This document shows positions 24,441 to 38,377 of a DNA stretch of 64,000 bases, in pieces. This stretch comes from Carnegiea gigantea. Lineage: Eukaryota; Streptophyta; Magnoliopsida; Caryophyllales; Cactaceae. The notes beneath the pieces are model-generated. The model made no database searches and was not told the DNA's origin. It saw only the letters and a program-made list of their open reading frames with translations. The stretch's first letter is position 1; each line of letters begins with the position of its first letter. A program made the translations under genes and the position numbers. The DNA is taken from NCBI GenBank assembly GCA_029747015.1, contig JAKOGI010002217.1, positions 1-64,000 on the forward strand, read 5' to 3'.

Positions 24441-27400
24441 ATTAATCTAAATTCGCATGATGTGGTAAAATACAGTCTCTTAAAAAACAAACCATATGGC
24501 CAAATTTCACGATATGATGAACACATTTTGTATAAAAATTTTCGTTATGTCTTGTCATCATGAAATTGCATATGCATTCAGATTTAGGAAATTAATCAGA
24601 GTGTCATAAAATTTATTTTAAACTCAGTTCAAGTTATACCAATTTTATGGATCTCACAAGGTTATGTTTCTAACAAGCCAATCTAAGTCCTTGACAATAA
24701 AACTTTAAGGTAGTTGAACACTTGCTTTGAAGCTCTAGGCTATTAGATGCCAAATGATCTTATTGAGAATTTTATTTCCAAGCAGTTAAGCACATAGATA
24801 GGATCCAAGTACATGTGCAAACAAGATATAATTACTGTTAAACTTTATGTCAAAGGTACCTTGAGATTAGAAGTTGTATCAACCAATTCATCACATTGAG
24901 GTTATTCTTCAATCTTGCAGAGTCCGCTACAAAATAAAAGTAGCCTTAGTCCAAACTAAGTAGTGAAAATGCTGTGACCCTTCCACTATGCAGTGAAGGC
25001 TATTGCTCTTTTTGGTTCCCTTAAGGAAAGTTTGAGCTTTAAGAAAAAGGAGTAGATGCACCATATTTTAGGAAAATATGAAAACCTTTAGAAAATATTT
25101 TTTTTAAAAAAACAATCCTACGATCTTGGGCAGGGATTGATTTGGCTCCGAGGCACTAGCAAAGAGTTGCATCTAAGGGTGAAGTTATAGTTGATAGTAA
25201 AGACACAAGTTCACCTATTGACGTCACATGTTTAACGATGACATTTACTAGGTTACAAAAAAGAATAATGAAATCTAACCATTCCATGCAATGGGTAAGT
25301 TTCAGCCAGTTTATCTTGTATATTGATTTTTAAGGATCAAATACATGAAATTTAAGGTGATCTCCTAGATTAAGTCAATTTACATGCCAATTGTGGAAAT
25401 TATAAGAACTATAAAGAAGTAAACTTTGCGACCTCTTTGTTACAATCAGATCAAGAAATTGGTAGAAGGCTAAGAATCAAGTAAACACCATATCATGGCA
25501 AAGAAATAATTAGATCAAGAAAAGCTGATTGTTATTTGTTTATGAATCCTCGGGATTTACATCATTTGGGTTAAGTAAGACCAAATCCTAAGGATCCATT
25601 CTCTTACTTAGGTGTGTTTAAGGCTAATCCGAAAGCAATTTAGAAAAAGGTGATGATTATTGTATTTGGGGTTAACGATAGGAGAGAAGAGTGCTAGAGG
25701 ATAGACCTTCACTCCTAGCAAAGATACTACCTAGAGGAAAAGTAGTCTCTCTAGCAAAAGGGAAAAAAGAGAAGAAGGCTAAAGGAAGGGTGGTCTTTCT
25801 GGCAAGAGGAAAAGACGAGAATTATCTTGTCTCCTTTGAGGGAGAATGAGAGGCTCTTTTCTAGGTGGAAGAGGTTGAATGAACCCCTTGAGGATATGTA
25901 GATTTAGCAGAGATTTCTTCCCTAACTTGGATTGGGGAAAACATTATGGAAATCTCATCAATCACGTTAAATCACTAGCACAAATCATGGCAAATAACCT
26001 ATCGCTGGACTAGACCAATGCCGCTGGGTTTGGTTTGGTGTCATTATCCACAGTCGGAAAATTTTTGCCTCATAGACACTTTCCTATAGTGGCCTGTGTC
26101 GAATGACTTGTCAGTAGGCCTAATCCTGCTACAGGTTAAATAGGTTGACTAAGGGGATCTAATTGTTGGGTAACATGCCTTCCATGGGTCTACAACTACT
26201 AGGCCTCGTGTTCGAGTCCCTGTACCTGTAATTTTCACAGAAGCTCATTTTCCACCCATTTTCAGTCCCTTTTTTCTTGCATTTTTGAACTTTTAGAAAA
26301 AAGAGAGTGAGAAAATAGTTCAAAGTAATTTATACAATCATTTTATTATAAGAACTAGCTTCAGGAATTTTAGGAATGTACTATTTTACAATCTATGAGG
26401 AAAAGTGGGTATCGTCATTAGGTTGGTATGTACATAACATGCAGTATGCGGTTAGTCCAGATATGAGGACAATTTAAGGTGTCTACAAAAGCCCCTACTT
26501 TGGTCCAGCTGAGCAAGGGAAGAGAAAAGTGTGTGTGTAGGATGGATGCACTTGTCATACACTGAGGCATCTAAAAATAGATGCAAATGCAGTGCCATGT
26601 AAGAATGGAAGAGAATTTGTGTGGTGATGAGTATGATTGATTTTGGGGTTAAAAAATACATACCCTAGGACAGAAAAGAGCTTGGAGTTAATCTAACCCA
26701 CTCCTAATGAAGAAAAGGTAAATGTGAAATGATTTGATGGAAACTTTCAAGACCTCGAAACCTACACTAAGACTTCCAACCTTATAGGTTTAGATGCAAG
26801 GAAACTGTAGAGAATTTTGAGGCTTTAAAACCTACGCTAGGACTTCTAACCTAATGGGTGAAGCCAAAATTGTGATTCAATGAAAACATAATTGTGAGTA
26901 TTTATAGATATTTGTATGAAGGGGAGGAAAAGTCATAAATATGCTACACTATCAAAGAATGCATAGACAACAGTGTTGACGTGCAAACAAACACGTTCAG
27001 CGGCCCCTAGCTTGCACCTAGAAATTTGTACCAATTGGTGAGGCGCTAGAATCAAGAAAACATCCTAGCAGGAGTCACTGACACTTATCATTCCTCTGAT
27101 GAGTTTTGATTCGTTTTGGGAGCTATTTGTTGTCGGTTATTATTTTTATTGCTTTATAGTTTTCATGTAGGAGCAGGTATGAATTCCAGTTATAGGTTGT
27201 GCACAATGGTGATGCTTCTAGCCTTGAGCATAAAGTAGAGATTGACAATATGAAGGATGATGATGTCCTGGAGATGCATCAAACTCCCCATCCCTAGGAA
27301 GGGTGTGGTGCTTTCTTTCAATGCTTTTGTTTGATTTTTTCATTTCTTTTGTATTCATTCTTTGTGAGGTGCATGTATGATGAAGTTGAGAGCTTCTTTA

Positions 27401-27633
27401 TTATAAAGGCAGCCTATAGGCTGAAGAAGACTATCTGTTAGCTGGTGGGGATCTTTTTTGTTAAGATGAAGATGTAAATGAGGTATGCTCATTTATTTTT
27501 GATTTATACCTTTCCATTTTGTATTATTCTTATATAGAATTTAGGGAGTTACATGGCTTTGTTGCCATAGGTGAGTAGCTTTCAACAAGGCCTTTAGCTC
27601 AGTGATGATTCCTACTTGAGAATGCATTCCCTA
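24441..27633. other. No supported gene
   Basis: Low-complexity AT-rich sequence without recognisable proteins. A short diverged tandem pair (CCTACACTAAGACTTCCAAC and CCTACGCTAGGACTTCTAAC) lies at about 26750-26870. A B-box-like TGTTCGAGTCC near 26211 is not enough to call a SINE. The short minus-strand frame at 26452-26661 is unrecognised. Confidence 0.4.
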
Positions 27634-27713
27634 GGCTAAGGCTTCAGAAGTCCCCAGTGCTTCTGTTGGGGGCTAAGGCTTCAGAAGCCCCCAGTGCTTC
27701 TGTTGGGGGATAA
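27634..27713 (+). repeat. 37-bp tandem repeat able to form hairpins
   Basis: GGCTAAGGCTTCAGAAG...CTTCTGTTGGG occurs at 27634-27670 and 27671-27707 with one base difference. Each copy holds a C-rich and a G-rich arm (CCCCA...TGGGG) that can pair. Confidence 0.85.
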
Positions 27714-29340
27714 GGCACCGATTGAGCCGTCGACGAAGCCGACTATGTCGTTACCCGAGAGCAAGTCCTCGGAAAGTTTTGGTTCGGTGCCAGAAATGCT
27801 ACTATAACACCTTCCATGGCTAATCCCTACCACAAGTGTAGGTCATTATAGTAAAATCAAGTGTCGTTCCCATAAGGATCAGTATAATCTACCAAGTTCT
27901 AGCCATTTTGAAAATGCTAAAGTGGAATCAAAATTTGAAAGATGATTAACTAAGTTAAGTAAACTTTTGGACACAAAGGGGATATCTATTAAGTGAAAAG
28001 ATCTAGAGATTTTTTCACCTTGAAATACATTGAATCAAGAAATCAAGTATGTTCCTTCTCAACCATTGGATGGTTTAAAGGTCGATAATCAAATAAAATT
28101 CTAGTCTTTGTATCAAACGAAAAGAATTACTTCAAAAAAACCATTTACCATTTCTTAAGGGCTCTCAATTTAGTCCAGTTATAGATTTAAGATTATCAAT
28201 TTGACCTCTTAGCCTGCAATTCTCTCTCATGTGATCACTAAGTCATTTCTACACTTAGCGATCTGATAACGAATTTCTCCTTTTTGTACTTCATCTTATT
28301 ATCTCATATTATGAAGCAACTTTGGGAAAACATCGCCTACCAAGCAATAAAATGCAAGAACTAGATTTAATTAACTCCAAATCAAGATCAAGCACATGTA
28401 TTCAATAACTAAAGAAGCAACCTCATTGTTTGGTTTGCAAAGCAAATCCCTAAACTAAAGAAAGCCATTCACTCATGATTAAACTAACAAGTTTAAAAGA
28501 GTCTAAAGACATTAATTAAACTAATAAAAATGGAGTTCGAGAAGACAAAAAAAAAGATACTTCTCATCTAAAAGGATTCCCCTAGTAATCTTTTGATCTT
28601 CAAGGCATCCAAAATTGCAAATTCCCATCTTGAATCTTCCCTCACTTCAAAATGATTATGATAAATGACTGTGATTGTGAAATGGGACAATTAAATTGCA
28701 AAATACAATGGAATAGATGCTCAACCAGTCAAGATATGGCCTTAATATAGCAAAACATCTAATTTTTCATCCATAAATTGGGACAAAAATAACAAGGTAC
28801 GATGAATAAGGCCACCATAGTCTTAGCATCCACCATGGAGGGGGCTCGCAATGGCCTATATCTTAGTCTTCTTGGTTGTTTCTTTATACCACGGGCATTG
28901 GGTGCTAAGGGCCCCCCCTAGGGAGCTTATGCAACTTTGATCATGTATGCATTTAGTTGCATTTGTGTTTGTAAATCCTTTTTGCAAAATATGATGTGCA
29001 TGTCAAAAAAAGGCCCATATTTTACTTATGAAAATTGGTTACAAAAAGTAGAGGTTAGACATGATAGGCTAGATAGCCTGCCCCCCATCCAAGTTCCACA
29101 TAGAAAAATGTAGGCTAGCCTAACACAAGAAGAACAAAGAGAAGAGGAAGAAAAGACTTACACAAATAAAAGAAAGATAAAATTTTGTTAATGCCTTGGA
29201 GAAAGATTTATGTAAAAAAAAGCAAGTATAATTAGCCAAGTACACAACTATACAAATGGCAACCTTCAATAGTGGAAAGGATCCCAATCTCAAGGAATAA
29301 CAAAAAAGAAAGCCAGTAAAAATAGGTTAGCATTGCTACT
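27714..29340. other. No supported gene; possibly LTR-derived sequence
   Basis: The stretch around 27860 (AAGTGTCGTTCCCATAAGGA) resembles text common in plant gypsy LTRs, but no LTR boundaries, PBS or polypurine tract were found. The inverted words GGCACCGA (27714) and TCGGTGCC (27784) flank a GC-richer block. A plant LTR remnant is only a possibility. Confidence 0.3.
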
Positions 29341-29351
29341 ACCTGGGGGCT

Positions 29352-30195
29352 AGTGGTGTGTTTGAAGTGAGCTGAGCCTGAGCTTGCTAGCTCGAAGCTC
29401 GGCTCATGAGCTCGTGTTTGGGACCAGGCTCAGCTCATTATTTGGTGAGCATGATAAAATCAAGATCAAACTCAACTCATCCTAAGGCTTAAGCTTAGAT
29501 TGAGCTCATCTAAGGCTTATTTGAGAATCAACCGTAATCTTGACTATTCCAAGTCTTTACTGCTTTGAGCCTATATTTGTCTTAATTAAGGCTTACACAA
29601 AGGCTTACCTTTTAGGATGGGGACATGAACCACACATCTTAATGTTCGGATGAATAACAAGACTCTTAAATAAATATAAAGGATTGGTAAGCGTACGTAA
29701 TCTATGTGGCCATAGGATAATCATAATTGTCTAATAATTAATAACTGAGAGGATGCTAACATCATTAGTTAATGGGCAATAAGGTTAGGAATGTAAGCTT
29801 CCATATGTTGAGCAATTACTCCAACTATGCCTTTACGTGTGCATATGATTATATGAAAAATCTCAATTATAAAGAAGTGAGAAGCTAGAAAAATTGGATA
29901 GAATAGTTAGATTAGGCGGTTAAAAGCACAATAGATTGTTATGACAGTAAGAGCATAATGGATAGTTCTTAATCAACATAATTTTTATGGACTAAATCAA
30001 AATAGCTAACTTTGCATAGGAAGTTTAATTATTCAAACTCTAATATTTGTTTCTTAAGAACACTCGTGGAAGTTCTTTATGCTCGCTAGTTGGGCTTGTG
30101 TAGGCTTGACAAGCTCATGAGCCTAGATTCATAAGGCTCGAGCTCGGCTCAAATAACCAAACATACTTGGCTTGGCTCAGGTTGTCCACTAAATG
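29352..30195. mobile_element. Candidate non-autonomous DNA transposon with GAGCTC-rich ends
   Basis: Both ends are rich in GAGCT/AGCTC words in inverse order: TAGTGG...GAGCTGAGCCTGAGC at the left and GGCTTGGCTCAGG...CCACTA at the right, with GCTCGAGCTCGGCTC just inside. The TAGTGG/CCACTA inverted ends and subterminal repeats resemble hAT-like elements. The middle is AT-rich and non-coding. No clean target duplication was seen, so the class is uncertain. Confidence 0.45.
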
Positions 30196-31303
30196 GGCGA
30201 CTTTGAAAAATGATGAACATATGGTGCAAAACTTTGTCCCCCTTTGAAGTGAATGGATTAGGTTCCGTTAGGTTGAACTACATTGTGTCCATGAGACAAG
30301 TAAGGGTTGACCGCAAACTAATTCATTCTACTTCAAAGTTTTTGAATCCTATTCTCCATGTCTTCCACTTCAATAATATAGACATATGTCCTCTAGTGAA
30401 GAATTCACAGCTATTTTGCATTCCTTTGAGCATAAGATATTGGTGTCTCCTTCTTTAGAGATAGATTTATCCTTAATTCCTCATGCATGTGTCTCTTGGT
30501 TTAGGGGCGGATAATGGTCATGATACAGATCTTGTGTGGATTGCCCATCAATTTATGCTAGAGTCTAAAGATGACAACCATTTCAATGAACGAAGAAAGA
30601 CCCCTGCGTTTTGTCTTATGAATAGATTCCTCTTTGTGAATGAGAGAGGATTGGCTTGGGTGATTTGTCTGATGGAAGAGGCATTAAAGTGTTGTTCCTA
30701 CATGACGTATTGTTCTTGCAAGGACAATTTACTACTTGGATGACCTTTGTAGCAACCTTGGCTATGGTTTTGTGGAAAGCTCTCTTCTTTTGCTGTTAAA
30801 GATCCTATCTTTTATATATTTATTATATCTTTCATTACTCTTCAATGGATATTTGATTTGTAATTTCTTGTCTCATAGCTCTTGGAGCATTTTTGCCACC
30901 TTTGTCCCCCGATTTCATATCAGGGTATGAATTTAAAAACTACCTCACGCATATGTGTTTCCATGAATGCAGGAACAAGTTGGCATAGAAAGCATTTTTT
31001 TCAACATGAGAAGACCAAAGTCTATTTGGACCATTAAGCATGACCTATCCATGGCTATAGAGTACCTACGAGAGGTGGGAATTATCTCCCTCTCTTAGGG
31101 CTTAGCAATGCCATATGCATCTTTACTTGCAGTTTGTCTTGCCATACTTGTTTTTTAAATAAACTTTTCCAAGTCATGAATGTGTTGCTTCTATTGTAAA
31201 TGTCATAGTTCCAAAGATCACCAAGTTTTGAACTTAAATATGGTTCAAACTCATGTGGGTGGCTAAGCCTATCATGCCTATCGGCTCGTTTGTGAGTCAT
31301 ATT
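30196..31303. other. Unrecognised short open frames, no supported gene
   Basis: Two plus-strand stretches in one frame (30210-30458 and 30483-30743) are separated by a few stop-containing codons, followed by a third (30736-30930) in another frame. The sequence is mixed in composition and could be an old pseudogene, but I recognise no domain. The minus-strand frame at 31082-31300 is also unrecognised. Confidence 0.3.
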
Positions 31304-33135
31304 TGTAACACCCCAACTTAATCACCTTTTAAATGTTTTTATTAATAAGTATTATGCATCAGTAGAATGCGCTATCAAGTTAGGGCATTACTACCATCCC
31401 ATAGGGACAAGGCCACAGATAAAGATATAGAGTCGACCAGAAAAGTGACATTTGCCAATTATAATAACTATACCAAATAAGGTGTAAGATTGTTATTAAA
31501 CATTTCAAAGTAGGCATCACACCATGATTTAATCACTTCCATAAGGGATTTACATTTCACTGAGATTGCACACGTACTCAAAACATAAGTCGTTTTTCAA
31601 GCCCTCAAAATGACTAATTAGGGTAGAGGATTAGCAATCACTACTCTGGCCACTTTTCTTGGACCCTAAACCTCTGTAGGTTCCTGCTTCACTTTAAGTT
31701 GCTTCTCATTCCCTAGAATATTTTGAAAAACACAAATAGTAGAAAAATGAGCTATAGCTCAATGCGTTACCCTTGTATAGTCAATAAGTATTTGCAAGGA
31801 GTCAGTAAGTGCACGTGTAATTTTAAAACTATGCTTGTTAAACGTCCTTTGAGGAATAATGCATTTTAACATTGATTATGAAGTTAATTGTTTTTCGACC
31901 TGGATGGGACCCAACCCAAATATATTAACAATGGCTATGGCATCATTGCATAATGAACTATGAATTTCCCTTTGAATGGGAATGGCTAGAACTATGAATT
32001 CTGCTAGCAGAAACTGTGAACAATGAACATTGCATTGAATGATGAACAATGAAATGGATCCTTAAGGTTCCAATGGTCAAGTAAAACTTGGTAATATGAG
32101 GAAATGCAAATGTAGACATCTTTGAAGGGTACAAGCAGTAACGCACCTTTGGCATTTATTTATATACTCTTCTCTTTTTTGTTCCTCCTTTGGGGTGTCT
32201 TTCTTGGAAATATATTTAGTGACACTCTATATTAATTAAGAGAATTAATGCTTGTGAGTCTTAAATCGTTTTGGCCAAATCTTAGGTTTCTCATTTAAAA
32301 CCCAAAGTGCTATAAGCACTATATTCCCATACTTCTCTAACCCAACACTCTTAGTTAGTAGGATTTTCTTTCAAGACGAGATCTTAATCCAACCTCTTTT
32401 GTTCTTTTAAAAAAAAGCATCACTTAGCTCCAATATTCCGAACATAGCTCACATACTTATTTCCTTAAACATTTCCATTAGTAGTTCTTATAACTATAAT
32501 TGACTCATTAAAACCATAAGTGGATAAACTGAGTGCTCATTATCCAAATAATCCAACCATACATCTATTTGCACAAATGGCACCCTAATTTACCATACAG
32601 TAATCACATAGTCCTTATAACTACTTCAATTTTCTTTCCACTTTCAACTATGTCACATAACCCCTTTATTTAGCGGCAAACCATTAACAACCATTTATAT
32701 TAGTTGAGTATACTGTGGTGTTGCTTGAGCGATCAAACACCATCTAAACTATTGTTCTTTATACACATTTCTTCCTCCAAAATTTCTTGCAACCATACCT
32801 TCCTTTACATGAATTCATTCCATTCACCTCCAACAATCACATAATCAAAATTCAACAATTCATCCTAATATTCACATGAATAACCGTTGATGTATGAGGT
32901 TGAATATAATGGAAGGGTAAAATTAATTACCTTCTAGGTGACCAGAGGTAGAGATGGGTGCAACCAAGGGTATGAAGAAGAATAGGTAGTGAGATCGAGC
33001 TGAACCGGCAGCTTGAGGCGGCAGTGAAGTCAGGCGGTGAGGGTCGACGACTGCTACTGGCCAGGGGGCATCACATGTGGGAGAGGAAAGATAGAGAGTT
33101 GGCTCTCTTAGGTGGCTTATTTCTAAAACTCATAT

Positions 33136-33148
33136 GCCATTTAAATAG
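33136..33148 (-). promoter_or_regulatory. TATA-like box of the solo LTR
   Basis: On the minus strand GGCTATTTAAATGGC is followed by a CT-rich leader (CTCTCTATCTTTCCTCTCCC) and then a C-rich segment, the layout expected at an LTR transcription start. Confidence 0.45.
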
Positions 33149-33210
33149 CCTCCACCCACCAGGTTAGTAAGACTCGTTCTTTTTTTCTTTTTTTTTTTTG
33201 TATAATTACT

Positions 33211-33343
33211 TTGTCACATCAAAATTAATGCAAGCTCGTCCATTTGTCACATCAAAATTAATGCAAGTTATTCATTTTTCATATCAAAATTAATGCGAGC
33301 TTATCACTTTGTCACATCAAAATTAATGCAAGCTTATCTCAAA
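33211..33343 (-). repeat. Four tandem copies of a 33-bp unit in LTR U3
   Basis: The unit TTGTCACATCAAAATTAATG plus 13 bases occurs at 33211, 33244, about 33276 (diverged) and 33309. Its place upstream of the minus-strand TATA box is where LTRs often carry repeated enhancer blocks. Confidence 0.85.
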
Positions 33344-33688
33344 TTTCTTTTCCTTTTACACATGGCCCAAAACTGGCCATACATTTAGCTAGTAGTAATT
33401 CAATAGTTTCCTTTCTTTTCTTAGCGATTAAAACATTATCATCGTTCAGTAAATTCCCAACCTCACCCAGGTACAAACACGTATTTGCAGAAAATTATAT
33501 ACTTTTGCATAATTTTCTGAGATTTTATAAACTTGGAAGAAATTCATCGATGTTAGGGTTCTTTAAATTAAGCATTGCTTTGTTTAGCCATAAAAAAATG
33601 CGCGGCTCACTACTCCGATTAATCATAATCATGTAACCAATGCAAGAATTAAAACTAATTAAACATCATTACGTGACGAGGTATTACA

Positions 33689-36340
<2,652 letters not shown>

Positions 36341-36627
36341 TGTTATAGGGCATTTTATGTAACTGAACTAGTAGTGAGTTAGTAATATGATTTTTTCAGC
36401 TGTTGAGTTGTTACGGAGTTTGTTAGACACTGGACTGTATAAGTGGGAGAGAGATGCTCATTTTGAGGTAGTCAATGAATGAAAGTACTGATTTACTTTC
36501 TCTCTCTAAAAACTCTTTCTTCTTCCCCAGCTCTCTCTATCCCTAGATTCTCTGATTAATTTCCCGTGTAGAGCTTTCAAAGAGGCCTTTCTCCATTTCT
36601 CTTGCACTCTTCCTACGTTCTGCATCG
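36341..36627 (+). repeat. 5' LTR of the short-LTR element
   Basis: Begins TGTTATAGGGCATTTTATG and ends TGCATCG; aligns with 40989-41279. The 3' end could instead be at 36624 (TGCA). The shared block AATTTCCCGTGTAGAGCTTT is identical in both copies. Confidence 0.85.
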
Positions 36628-36628
36628 A

Positions 36629-36640
36629 TGGTATCAGAGC
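36629..36640 (+). other. Primer binding site of the short-LTR element
   Basis: TGGTATCAGAGC, complementary to the initiator tRNA-Met 3' end, lies next to the 5' LTR. Confidence 0.88.
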
Positions 36641-36699
36641 AATTTCGATCCAATTGAATTGCTCTCATCAGAACTTTTTCCCCCAAAAAAATGGAAAAA

Positions 36700-37712
36700 A
36701 AGGGCTACTAATGTCTCTGGGAGCCATCTAAGAACTGAAGAGTTTGCTTGAACAATATCAATGCTCATTTCTTCAGCAGACAACAATGATGGAGCAGCAA
36801 TGTGACAGCCAAAAGAAGACAGAGAAGGGACCACAGATTGAGGTTAAAAGCAAGATAGCTACCTAATTGGAAGATGCTGTAAAGAGCAAGAAAATTCACT
36901 CCTATGCTTCAATTTCCTCGGATGAAATCTTTGAAAAATGGGAAAAGGGCTTATGCGAATTGCGTGATGAAATGTATCTCCTTGCGCATAAATGCAAGAA
37001 AATGGGCTCAAATTACTTTGATTGTTTTGGTGGATGAAGATGAGGGCACCACGAAGTCAATTTTGTTCAGAGAACCATCCATTAGTTGATGCCCTCCCAG
37101 TGTTCGATAAAAGTCTCAAGAGAAATACATGTATCAAGTCAAATGATGGCTTGGGGAAGGTTAAGAGAATTTGCAAGAAGGTTTTGAAGTTACATCTTGT
37201 GAGCAATTAGGTGGTTTAAGTCCTCCAAATAGATTGTTTGAGAGATCTACTTTATGTGCCCATGATAAATTAGCCTCAAATGCACAGCAAGAGCAACAAG
37301 GTAATGTCCAATAATTGTTTGATGAAATGCCTATGAAGACTACAGTTTCAAACTTGGATGAGCAATCTGAAAGTGGTCAAGTCTGTTTCACACTTGATCA
37401 TATCAACACTTGTAAGCAATTGGAAATAAGCGCTTTATCTAGCAAGTTGCCGCCAGAAAGTTGCATGGAAATTAGTTAGAATCTGCTTAAGGAAATGCAC
37501 CAACAAGATAAAGAGCTTGTGCAGTTACCTTTCATATTGGATTGGAGGTGGGTTCTAGGCCCACAATTAGAATTTATTCAAATTGGTTGGTGTTTTCTAT
37601 TTGCAAAGGACCATAGATGGGAATGGACAAAATCCTTTTACTTTATTACCTTTGATCCTTGTGGAACATTGTCTCTTTCCAAATGGCTGCCTATTGATTC
37701 TCAGACTATATA
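36700..37712 (+). pseudogene. Unrecognised coding-like sequence in the short-LTR element, left part
   Basis: I do not recognise the protein. A coherent open stretch reads SYASISSDEIFEKWEKGL at about 36900-36955 and continues EMYLLAHKCKKMG before a stop. A second reads PQLEFIQIGWCFLFAKD near 37560-37610 and FYFITFDPCGTLSLSKW near 37640-37690. The latter frame (from an ATG at 37495) is cut by the copia element. Removing that element and one target-duplication copy lets it continue for about 25 codons from 40464. Several stops and frame changes occur. It could be an element-specific protein or a captured host-gene fragment. Confidence 0.5.
37708..37712. other. Target-site duplication, left copy (ATATA)
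   Basis: ATATA directly precedes the copia 5' LTR and is repeated exactly at 40459-40463. Confidence 0.88.
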
Positions 37713-37831
37713 TGTTGGGTTTTATGGCCCAAAATCTCGGGTTTAGGCACGGGGTGACCATGCTGCATGGGCACGGGCGTGCCAAGACGAAGAGCCGAAG
37801 ACGAGAGGGACAGAAAATTAGCACGGGGGCA

Positions 37832-37903
37832 CCGTGCCATATGGCACGGCCGTGCCATGTGGCACTGGGTGACCGTGCCACGTGGCACAGTCGTGCCACG
37901 TGT
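37832..37903. promoter_or_regulatory. Array of GTGCCA-centred palindromes with CACGTG boxes
   Basis: CCGTGCCATATGGCACGG (37832-37849) is a perfect 18-bp palindrome. Near-copies follow at 37850 (CCATGTGG centre) and 37873 (CCACGTGG centre), and CGTGCCACGTG closes the array near 37893. CACGTG is the plant G-box core bound by bZIP and bHLH proteins. The array lies 100-180 bases upstream of the TATA box, in U3. Confidence 0.75.
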
Positions 37904-38005
37904 CTTCTCGCCGCCTCTTTCGGATGGCGGCTAGGGTTTCTGTCTTCGAGGGGGATTCCTCCTGGTAGCTAGGGTTTTCAGGGGGAAATCCTACCTCACA
38001 GATTC

Positions 38006-38013
38006 TATATAAA
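38006..38013 (+). promoter_or_regulatory. TATA box of copia LTR
   Basis: TATATAAAGGG within ATTCTATATAAAGGGGG; transcription would start roughly at 38035-38045. The 3' LTR has the same box near 40113. Confidence 0.8.
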
Positions 38014-38353
38014 GGGGGTCTAGGGCCTTGTTTCAAAACACTTCAGTACTCCAATATAGAATACACATTGAGAGAGTGAGATTGTTTGTGAAAGATTACA
38101 ATAGAGAGATTGTAATTCTGCTCTTTGATCGAATCACTGAGGTGATTGTGATCGTGGTACTTTTCTGCTCATAGTGAATTGTTCTGGTGCTGTCGCCGTC
38201 CGTGGTTTTTCCCACATTGGGTTTTCCACGTTAAATTCCTGTGTTCTTGTTCTCTTCCTATTGTTCTGTTGTTTGTGATTGGTTGAATTTCTGATTTTCT
38301 ATTGCATCCTATCGCTTCCGCTATACTGTTATTCTGATATTAATCCTAACAAG

Positions 38354-38365
38354 TGGTATCAGAGC
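38354..38365 (+). other. Primer binding site of copia element
   Basis: TGGTATCAGAGC two bases after the LTR end, complementary to the initiator tRNA-Met 3' end. Confidence 0.93.
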
Positions 38366-38377
38366 TCTGGTTATAGG

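Larger units (their letters stand above)
31304..33688 (-). mobile_element. Probable solo LTR of a gypsy element
   Basis: The segment runs TGTAACACCCC...GGTATTACA, i.e. TG...CA ends with TGTAA/TTACA inverted termini like the two gypsy LTRs in this window. On the minus strand it ends GGGGTGTTACA, matching the first element's LTR end. A TATA-like box and a C-rich leader also lie in minus-strand order, so the sense strand is probably minus. Neither a primer binding site nor a polypurine tract adjoins it, which fits a solo LTR. The flanking five bases (ATATT and CTGTC) do not match, so one end could be misplaced. The plus orientation cannot be fully excluded. Confidence 0.55.
37713..38351 (+). repeat. 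Copia 5' LTR
   Basis: TGTTGGGTTTTATGG...ATTAATCCTAACA, with TGTT/AACA inverted ends. Holds the palindrome array, a TATA box and the transcribed leader. Confidence 0.95.

Noticed and set aside
26155..26235. tRNA-like B box (TGTTCGAGTCC) suggesting a SINE or tRNA
   Set aside because: No A box, cloverleaf or poly-A/T tail at the right spacing could be found.
30210..30930. Consecutive plus-strand frames as a host gene
   Set aside because: No recognised domain, stops between them and no clear splice logic.
37597..38036. Minus-strand frames in the copia LTRs (repeated near 39705-40141)
   Set aside because: They occur in both LTRs, are antisense to the promoter and reflect the palindromic GTGCCA repeats.
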